64,000 nt of DNA, from the NCBI GenBank assembly GCA_026745465.1, contig JACYXH010000409.1:264001-328000 (forward strand), in the 5' to 3' direction. The DNA is from Lota lota (Eukaryota; Chordata; Actinopteri; Gadiformes; Lotidae). This document shows, in pieces, positions 50,601 through 62,600 of this stretch; the first letter of the stretch is position 1; every line of letters starts with the position of its first letter. A program made the translations under genes and the position numbers. Below the pieces are notes generated by a model that saw only the letters and a list, made by a program, of their open reading frames with translations, had not been told where the DNA came from and made no database searches.

Positions 50601-53600
50601 ACAACAACTGCAGGACCCACAACGACAACTGCAGGACCCACCACAACTACTGCAGGACCAACAACGACAACTGCAGGACCCACCGTAACTACTGCAGGAC
50701 CCACCACTACTACAGAAGTACCAACAACGACAACTGCAGGACCAACAACGACAACTGCAGGACCTACAACAACTTCTGCAGGACCAACAACAACAACTGC
50801 AGGACCAACAATAACGACTGCAGGACCCACCACAACTACTGCAGAACAGACAAAGACAACTGCAGGACCCACCACAACAACTTCAGGACCAACAACGAGA
50901 ACTGCAGGACCTACCACAACTACTGCAGGACCCACAATGACAACTGCAGGACCAACAACAACTGCAGGACCCGCAACAACTACAACTGCAGGACCCACCA
51001 CAACTACTGCAGGACCAACAACAACAAATGCAGCACCCACCACAACTACGGCAGGACCCACCACCACTACAGCAGTACCAACAACGACAACTGCAGGACC
51101 AACAACAACGACTGCAGGACCCACCACAACGACTGCAGGACCAACAACGACAACAGCAGGACCAACAACAACGACTGCAGGACCCACCACAACTACTACA
51201 GAACCAACAACGACAACTGCAGGACCCACCACAACAACTGCAGGACCCACTACAACTACGGCAGGACCAACCACAACAACTGCAGGACCCACAACGACAA
51301 CTGCAGGACCCACCACAACTACTGCAGGACCAACAACGACAACTGCAGGACCCACCACAACTACTGCAGGACCAACCACAACTACTGCAGGACCAACCAC
51401 AACAACTGCAGGACCCACAACAACTGCAGGACCAACAACGACAACTGCAGGACCCACCACAACTACTGCAGGACCAACCACAACTACTGCAGGACCAACA
51501 ACAACAACTGCAGGACCCACAACTACCACAGCAGGACCCACAACCATTCTCGCACCCACAACTTCTACTGCAGGACCCACAACTACTGCAGAACAGACAA
51601 AGACAACTGCAGGACCCACCACAACAACTGCAGGACCAACAACGACAACGTCAGGGCCAACAACGACAACTGCAGTACCAACAACGACAACTGCAGAACC
51701 CACCACAACTACTGCAGGACCAACCACAACTCCTGCAGGACCAACAACGACAACTGCAGGACCCACCACAACTACTGCCGGACCAACAACGACAACTGCA
51801 GGACCCACCACAACAACTGCTGGTCCAACCACAACAACAGCAGGAACCACAACAACTACAACTGCAGGACCCACCACAACTACTGCAGGACCAACCACAA
51901 CAACTGCAGGAGCCACCACTACTACGGCAGGACCAACAACGACAACTGCAGGACCCACTACAACTACTGCAGGACCAACCACAACAACTGCAGGACCCAC
52001 AACGACAACTGCAGGACCCACTACGACTACTGCAGGACCAACAACGACAACTGCAGGACCCACCACAACTACTACAGGACCCATTACTACTACAGAAGTA
52101 CCAACAACGACAACTGCAGTACCAACAACGACAACTGCAGGACCCACAACAACAACTGCAGGACCAACAACGACAACTGCAGGACCCACCACAACTACTG
52201 CAGGACCAACAACGACAACTGCAGGACCCACCACAACTACTGCAGGACCCACCACTACTACAGAAGTACCAACAACGACAACTGCAGGGCCAACAACGAC
52301 AACTGCAGGACCAACAACAACGACTGCAGGACCCACCACAACTACTGCAGGACCAACAACGACAACTGCAGGACCAACAACAACTGCAGGACCAACAATG
52401 ACAACTGCAGGACCCACCACAACTACAGCAGGACAAACCACAACTACTGTAGGACCAACAACAACAACTGCAGGACCCACAACTACCACAGCAGGACCCA
52501 CAACCATTCTCGCACCCACAACCTCTACTGCAGAACCCACAACTACTACAGCAGTTCCCACAACAACAACTGTAGGACCCACATCAACAACTGCAGGTCC
52601 CACAACAACAACTACTCTCAAGTGACTCCTGGAGCACACGAAGGTACTCAGGATTTGACATTCAGTTTGGAACGCACATTTGAAAGCTCTTTGTCAGATC
52701 CTAAGTCCACAGCCTATCAGGGGCTGGCTAATGAAGTCACAAGAGAGGTGAGATAAACAATTATTTATTGAATATGCATTAGCCTTACAACAATCACTTA
52801 TTTTAATGCAGCTCAAATTCAATATCTATAATGTGCTTATTCACTGACCTCAGGTAAACAAAGGCTACAGATTACGATTTCCAAATACTTATTCCCGAAG
52901 TGTAATTAGGTCTTTCCGGTAAGCATTTATTTCCCTTCCTCAAATGGAATATTTAATGGTTGTTCACCATTTGTAATAAATATTTTTCATATATTTATTT
53001 TACAACATTATTATTATAAATAATTCAATTTTGAAAATGTAATAGTTGATCAACTTTTAACCTATTTGTTGTTGTCTTTCTTTGTGTTTCTAGGAGCGGC
53101 TCAATCATTGTGGATATGACTCTGGTCTACGTTAACCAAACAGTTGTTCCGACCGGAAGCGTGGCAGAGCAGACACTAAAGGACGCAATAACCTCAAACA
53201 TCACCAACCTACCTGGGCTGAACGTTTCTACTATTAACACGAGTAGGTTGAACACTAGGTTGACACTTTTAGAGTTCAACCCAGTAGTACAGGCTATTGT
53301 GATTAACGCATATCTTCTACAAGCAGTAGAAGATGGCAATGTGTTCTTTCAATCTTGGCGAAACCCATGTTCTCTTTGCATCCCTATTGAAGAGATGTAC
53401 TTATTCCATCAAAAGTACATACAAGTGTTGTAGTAATTTAATTTTTATTCAGAAATAATGGAATCAAACATAAATGGCTCTCGATAGATCAGTACAAATT
53501 CTCATGAATGCCGCAAAGCTTAATCAAACAACATTAATTAATAGTAGAAATGATATTGAAGTATAGAACCAAGCAAACAAAATGACAATTATGTCAATGA

Positions 53601-56600
53601 TGTTGGTCAAGCATTTAGAAATCATGGTAAAATACAAATGTGCATACAATGTAGACATATTGGCTCTAACACAATTTGTTTGGTTATTTTAACGCTACAA
53701 CAACACTAACAACAGCAGGATCCATTACAACGACAACAGCAGAACCAACAACAACAACTGCAGGACCAACAACGACAAGTGCAGTACCAATAACGACAAC
53801 TTCGGCACCCACCACAACTACCGCTGGACCCACCACGACAACTGCAATACCAACAACGACAAGTGCAGGACCAACAACGACAACTAATGGATCCACCACA
53901 ACAATTGCAGGACCCACCACAACAACCGCTGGACCCACCACGACAACTGCAGGACCCACAACGACAACTGCAGGACCAAAAACGACAACTGCAGGACCAA
54001 CAAAGACAACTGCAGGACCCACCACAACAACTGCAGGACCAACAACGACAACGTCAGGGCCAACAACGACAATTGCAGGACCTACCACAACTACTGCAGG
54101 ACCAACCACAACTACTGCAGGACAAACCACAACAACTGCAGAACCCACCATTACCACAGAAGTACCAACGACAACTGCAGGGCCAACAACGACAACTGTA
54201 GGGCCAACAACGACAACTGCAGGACCAACAACAACGACTGCAGGACCCACCACAACAACAGCAGGACCCACAACTACTGCAGGTCCAACAACAACAACTG
54301 CAGGACCCACCACAACTACTGCAGGACCCACCACAACTACTGCAGGACCAACAACGACAACTGCAGGACCAACCACAACAACTGCAGGACCAACCACAAC
54401 AACTGCAGGATCCACCACTACTACGGCAGGACCAACAACGACAACTGCAGGACCCACTACAACTACTGCAGGACCAACCACAACAACTGCAGGACTCACA
54501 ACGACAACTGCAGGACCCACCACAACTACTGCAGGACCAACAACGACAACTGCAGGACCCACCACAACTACTGCAGGACCCACCACTACTACAGAAGTAC
54601 CAACAACGACAACAGCAGGGCCAACAACGACAACTGCAGGACCAACAACGACAACTGCAGGACCCACCACAACGACTGCAGGACCCACCACAACTACTGC
54701 AGAACCAACAACGACAACTGCAGGACCCACCACAACAACTGCAGGACCCACCACAACAACTGCAGGACCAACAACGACAACGTCAGGGCCAACAACGACA
54801 ACTGCAGGACCAACAACGACAACTGCAGAAACCACCACAACAACTGCAGGACCAACCACAACTACTGCAGGACCAACAACGACAACTGCAGGACCCACCA
54901 CAACTACTGCAGGACCAACCACAACAACTGCAGGGCCAACAACGACAACTGCAGGACCCACAACGACAACTGCAGGACCAACAACAACTGCAGGACCCAC
55001 AACAACAACTGCAGGACCCACTACAACTACTGCAGGACCAACCACAACAACTGCAGGACCCACAACAACTGCAGGACCAACAACGACAACTGCAGGGCCA
55101 ACAACGACAACTGCAGGACCAACAACAACAACTGCAGGACCCAGCACAACTACTGCAGGACCAACAACAACAACTGCAGGACCCACCACAACTACTGCAG
55201 GACCCACCACAACTACTAAAGGACCAACCACAACAACTGCAGGACCCACAACAACTGCAGGACCCACCACAGCTACTGTAGGACCAACAACAACAACTGC
55301 AGGACCAACAACGACAACTGCAGAAACCACCACAACTACTGTAGGACAAACCACAACTACTGCAGGACCAACAACGACAACTGCAGGACCCACCACAACT
55401 ACTGCAGGACCAACCACAACAACTGCAGGGCCAACAACGACAACTGCAGGACCCACAACGACAACTGCAGGACCAAAAACAACTGCAGGACCCACAACAA
55501 CAACTGCAGGACCCACAACTACCACAGAAGTACCAAAAACAACAACTGCAGGGCCAACAACGACAACTGCAGGACCAACAACAACGACTGTAGGACCCAC
55601 CACAACTACTGCAGGACCAACTACAACTACTGCAGGACCAACCACAACAACTGCAGGACCCACAACAACTGCAGGACCAACAACGACTACTGCAGGACCC
55701 ACCACAACTACTGCAGGACCAACCACAACAACTGCAGGAGCCACCACTACTACGGCAGGACCAACAACGACAACTGCAGGGCCAACAACGACAACTGCAG
55801 GACCAACAACAACGACTGCAGGACCCAGCACAACTACTGAAGGACCAACAACGACAACTGCAGAAACCACCACAACTACTGCAGGACCAACCACAACTAC
55901 TGCAGGACCAACCACGACAACTGCAGGACCCACCACAACTACTGCAGGACCAACCACAACAACTGCAGGGCCAACAACGACAACTGCAGGACCCACAACG
56001 ACAACTGCAGGACCAACAACAACTACAGGACCCACCACAACTACTGCAGGACCCACTACAACTACTGCAGGACCAACCACAACAACTGCAGGACCCACAA
56101 CAACTGCAGGACCAACAACGACAATTGCAGGGCCAACAACGACAACAGCAGGACCAACAACAACGACTGCAGGACCCAGCACAACTACTGCAGGACCAAC
56201 AACAACAACTGCAGGACCCACCACAACTACTGCAGGACCCACCACAACTACTAAAGGACCAACCACAACAACTGCAGGACCCACAACAACTGCAGGACCC
56301 ACCACAGCTACTGTAGGACCAACAACAACAACTGCAGGACCAACAACGACAACTGCAGAAACCACCACAACTACTGTAGGACAAACCACAACTACTGCAG
56401 GACCAACAACGACAACTGCAGGACCCACCACAACTACTGCAGGACCAACCACAACAACTGCAGGGCCAACAACGACAACTGCAGGACCCACAACGACAAC
56501 TGCAGGACCAAAAACAACTGCAGGACCCACAACAACAACTGCAGGACCCACAACGACTACTGCAGGACCAACAACCACAACTGCAGGGCCAACAACGACA

Positions 56601-59600
56601 ACTGCAGGACCAACAACAACGACTGTAGGACCCACCACAACTACTGCAGGACCCACTACAACTACTGCAGGACCAACCACAACAACTGCAGGACCCACAA
56701 CAACTGCAGGACCAACAACGACTACTGCAGGACCCACCACAACTACTGCAGCACCAACCACAACAACTGCAGGAGCCACCACAACTACTGCAGGACCAAC
56801 CACAACAACTGCAGGAGCCACCACTACTAGGGCAGGACCAACAACGACAACTGCAGGGCCAACAACGACAACTGCAGGACCAACAACAACGACTGCAGGA
56901 CCCAGCACAACTACTGAAGGACCAACAACGACAACTGCAGAAACCACCACAACTACTGCAGGACCAACCACAACAACTGCAGGGCCAACAACGACAACTG
57001 CAGGACCCACAACTACTGCAGGACCAAGAACTGCAGGCCCCACCACAACTACTGCAGGACCCACTACAACTACTGTAGGACCAACCACAACAACTGCAGG
57101 ACCCACAACAACTGCAGGACCAACAACGACAACTGCAGGGCCAACAACGACAACAGCAGGACCAACAACAACGACTGCAGGACCCAGCACAACTACTGCA
57201 GGACCAACAACAACAACTGCAGGACCCACCACAACTACTGCAGGACCCACCACAACTACTGCAGGACCAACAACGACAACTGCAGGGCCAACAACGACAA
57301 CTGCAGGACCAACAACAACGACTGCAGGACCCACCACAACTACTGCAGGACCAACAACAACAACTGCAGGACCCACCACAACTACTGCAGGACCCACCAC
57401 AACTACTGCAGGACCAACAACGACAACTGCAGGACCAACCACAACAACTGCAGGATCCACCACTACTACGGCAGGACCAACAACGACAACTGCAGGACCC
57501 ACTACAACTACTGCAGGACCAACAACGACAACTGCAGGACCAACCACAACTACTGCAGGACCAACAACGACAACTGCAGGACCCACGACAACTACTGCAG
57601 GACCAACCACAACAACTGCAGGGCCAACAACGACAACTGCAGGACCCACAACGACAACTGCAGGACCAACAACAACTGCAGGACCCACAACAACAACTGC
57701 AGGACCCACAACGACTACTGCAGGACCAACAACGACAACTGCAGGACCAACAACGACAACTGCAGGACCAACAACGACAACTGCAGGACCCACCACAACA
57801 ACTGCAGGACCAACAACGACAACTGCTGCACCCACCACAACTACTGCAGGACCAACCACTACCACAGAAGTACCAACAACGACAACTGCAGAGCCAACAA
57901 TGACAACTGCAGGACCAAAAACAACGACTGTAGGACCCACCAAATCTACTGCAGGACCAACAACAACGACTGTAGGACCCACCACAACTACTGCAGGACC
58001 CACTACAACTACTGCAGGACCAACCACAACAACTGCAGGACCCACAACAACTGCAGGACCAACAACGACTACTGCAGGATCCACCACTACTACTGCAGGA
58101 CCAACAACAACAACTGCAGGAGCCACCACTACTACGGCAGGACCAACAACGACAACTGCAGGGCCAACAACGACAACTGCAGGACCAACAACAACGACTG
58201 CAGGACCCACCACAACTACTGCAGGACCAACAACAACAACTGCAGGACCCACCACAACTACTGCAGGACCAACAACGACAACTGCAGGACCAACCACAAC
58301 AACTGCAGGATCCACCACTACTACGGCAGGACCAACAACGACAACTGCAGGACCCACTACAACTACTGCAGGACCAACAACGACAACTGCAGGACCCACT
58401 ACAACTACTGCAGGACCAACCACAACAACTGCAGGACCAACAACGACAACTGCAGGACCCACAACGACAACTGCAGGACCAAAAACAACTGCAGGCACCC
58501 ACCACAACTACTGCAGGACCCACTACTACTACAGAAGTACCAACAACGACAACTGCAGGACCAACAACGACAACTGCAGTACCCACAACAACAACTGCAG
58601 GACCAATAACGACAACTGCAGGACCCACCACAACTACTGCAGGACCAACAACGACAACTGCAGGACCCACCAAGACTACTGCAGGACCCACTACTACTAC
58701 AGAAGTACCAACAACAACAACTGTAGGGCCAACAACGACAACTGCAGGACCAACAACGACTGCAGGACCCTCCACGACAACTGCAGGGCCAACAACAACG
58801 ACTGCAGGACCCACCACAACTACTGCAGAACCAACAACAACAACTGCAGGACCCACCACAACTACTGCAGGACCAACCACAACAACTGCAGGACCGACCA
58901 CAACAACTGCAGGACCAACAACGACAACTGCAGGGCCAACAACGACAGCTGCAGGGCCAACAACCACAACTGCAGGACCAACAACGACAACTGAAGTACC
59001 CACAACAACAACTGCAGGACCAATAACGACAACTGCAGGACCCACCACAACTACTGCAGGACCAACAACGACAACTGCTGCACCCACCACAACTACTGCA
59101 GGACCCACAACTACTACAGAAGTAACCAACAACGACAACTGCAGGGGCCAACAACGACAACTGCAGGACCAACAACGACTGCAGCAGGACCCACCACGAC
59201 AACTGCAGGGCCAACAACAACGACTGCAGGACCCACCACAAGTACTGCAGAACCAACAACGACTACTGCAGGACCACCACAACTACTGCAGGACGAACCA
59301 CAACAACTGCAGGACCAACAACGACAACTGCAGGGCCAACAACGACACTGCAGGAGCCAAAACGACAACTGCCAGGACCAACAACGACAACTGCAGGACC
59401 AACCACAACTACTGCAGACCAACAACGACAACTGCAGGACCACCACAACTACTGCAGGACCAACAACGACAACTGCAGGACCCACCACAACTACTGCAGG
59501 ACCCACCACAACTACTGCAGGACCAACCACAACTACTGCAGGACCCACCACGACTACTGCAGGACCAACAGCGACAACTGCAGGACCCACCACTATTACT

Positions 59601-62600
59601 GCAGGATCAACGACAACTGCAGGACCAACAACGACAACTGAAGGACCCACCACAACTACTGCAGGACAAACAACGGCAACTGCAGGACCCACCACAACAA
59701 TTGCAGGACCCACAACAACAACTGCAGGACCCACAACGACAACTGCAGGGCCAACATCGACAACTGCAGGGCCAACATCGACAACTGCAGGGCCAACAAC
59801 GACAACTGCAGGACCCACAACGACAACTGCAGGACCCACCACAACTACTGCAGGACCCACCACTACTACAGAAGTACCAACAACGACAACTGCAGGACCA
59901 ACCACAACAACTGCAGGACCCACAACGACAACTGCAGGACCCACCACAACTACTGCAGGACCCAACACTACTAAAGAAGTACCAACAACGACAACTGCAG
60001 GACCAACAACGAGGACTGCAGGACCCACCACAACTACTGCAGGACTAACAACGACAACTGCAGGACCAACTACAACGACTGCAGGACCCACAACAACAAC
60101 TGCAGGACCCACCACAACTACTGCAGGACCCACCACGACTACTGCAGGACCAACAGCGACAACTGCAGGACCCACCACTATTACTGCAGGATCAACGACA
60201 ACTGCAGGACCAACAACGACAACTGCAGGACCCACCACAACTACTGCAGGACCCACCACTACTACAGAAGTACCAACAACGACAACTGCAGGACCAACAA
60301 CGACAACTGCAGTACCCACAACAACAACTGCAGGACCAATAACGACAACTGCAGGACCCACCACAACTACTGCAGGACCAACAACGACAACTGCAGCACC
60401 CACCACAACTACTGCAGGACCCACTACTACTACAGAAGTACCAACAACGACAACTGCAGGGCCAACAACGACAACTGCAGGACCAACAACGACTGCAGGA
60501 CCCACCACGACAACTGCAGGACCAACAACAACGACTGCAGGACCCACCACAACTACTGCAGGACCAACAACGACAACTGCAGGACCCACCACAACTACTG
60601 CAGGACCAACAACAACAACTGCAGGACCGACCACAACAACTGCAGGACCAACCACAACTACTGCAGGGCCAACAACGACAACTGCAGGACCAACAACGAC
60701 AACTGCAGGACCAACAACGACAACTGCAGGACCCACCACAACTACTGCAGGACCCACCACAACTACTGCAGGACCAACAACGACAACTGCAGGACCCACC
60801 ACAACAACTGCAGGACCAACCACAACAACTGCAGGACCAACAACGACAACTGCAGGAGCCACAACGACAGCTGCAGGGACCAACAACGACAACTGCAGGA
60901 CCAACAACGACAACTGAAGGACCCACAACAACAACTGCAGGACCAATAACGACAACTGCAGGACCCACCACAACTACTGCAGGACCAACAACGACAACTG
61001 CTGCACCCACCACAACTACTGCAGGACCCACTACTACTACAGAAGTACCAACATCGACAACTGCAGGGCCAACAACAACAACTGCAGGACCAACAACGAC
61101 TGCAGGACCCTCCACGACAACTGCAGGGCCAACAACAACGACTGCAGGACCCACCACAAGTACTGCAGACCACAACGACAACTGCTAGGACCCACCACAA
61201 CTACTGCAGGACCAACCACAACAACTGCAGGACCAACAACGACAACTGCAGGGCCAACAACGACAGCTGCAGGGCAAAACGACAACTGCAGGACCAACAA
61301 CGACAACTGCAGGACCCACCACACTACTGCAGGACCAACAACGACAACTGCAGGACCCACAACAACTGCAGGACCAACAACGACAACTGCAGGACCCACC
61401 ACAACTACTGCAGGACCCACCACAACTACTGCAGGACCAACCACAACTACTGCAGGACCCACCACGACTACTGCTGGACCAACAGCGACAACTGCAGGAC
61501 CCACCACTATTACTGCAGGATCAACGACAACTGCAGGACCAACAACGACAACTGCAGCACCCACCTCAACTACTGCAGGACCCACTACTACTACAGAAGT
61601 ACCAACAACGACAACTGCAGGACCAACAACGACAACTGCAGTACCCACAACAACAACTGCAGGACCAATAACGACAACTGCAGGACCCACCACAACTACT
61701 GCAGGACCAACAACGACAACTGCAGCACCCACCACAACTACTGCAGGACCCACTACTACTACAGAAGTACCAACAACAACAACTGCAGGGCCAACAACGA
61801 CAACTGCAGGACCAACAACGACTGCAGGACCCTCCACGACAACTGCAGGACCAACAACAACGACTGCAGGACCCACCACAACTACTGCAGACCAACAACA
61901 ACAACTGCAGGACCCACCACAACTACTGCAGGACCAACCACAACAACTGCAGGACCGACCACAACAACTGCAGGACCAACAACGACAACTGCAGGGCCAA
62001 CAACGACAGCTGCAGGGCCAACAACGACAACTGCAGGACCAACAACGACAACTGAAGTACCCACAACAACAACTGCAGGACCAATAACGACAACTGCAGG
62101 ACCCACCACAACTACTGCAGGACCAACAACGACAACTGCTGCACCCACCACAACTACTGCAGGACCCACTACTACTACAGAAGTACCAACAACGACAACT
62201 GCAGGGCCAACAACGACAACTGCAGGACCAACAACGACTGCAGGACCCTCCACGACAACTGCAGGGCCAACAACAACGACTGCAGGACCCACCACAAGTA
62301 CTGCAGAACCAACAACGACAACTGCAGGACCCACCACAACTACTGCAGGACGAACCACAACAACTGCAGGACCAACAACGACAACTGCAGGGCCAACAAC
62401 GACAGCTGCAGGGCCAAAAACGACAACTGCAGGACCAACAACGACAACTGCAGGACCCACCACAACTACTGCAGGACCAACAACGACAACTGCAGGACCC
62501 ACCACAACTACTGCAGGACCAACAACGACAACTGCAGGACCCACCACAACTACTGCAGGACCCACCACAACTACTGCAGGACCAACCACAACTACTGCAG

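Noticed and set aside
48413-52756. A 1,447-codon frame with Cys-Arg-Thr-Asn repeats joined to SEA
   Set aside because: The switch from Thr to Cys/Asn/Arg repeats coincides with the extra C at 49616-49618 while the Thr frame continues next to it. A designed Cys-rich domain is less likely than an indel; the curious openness is reported as a finding instead.
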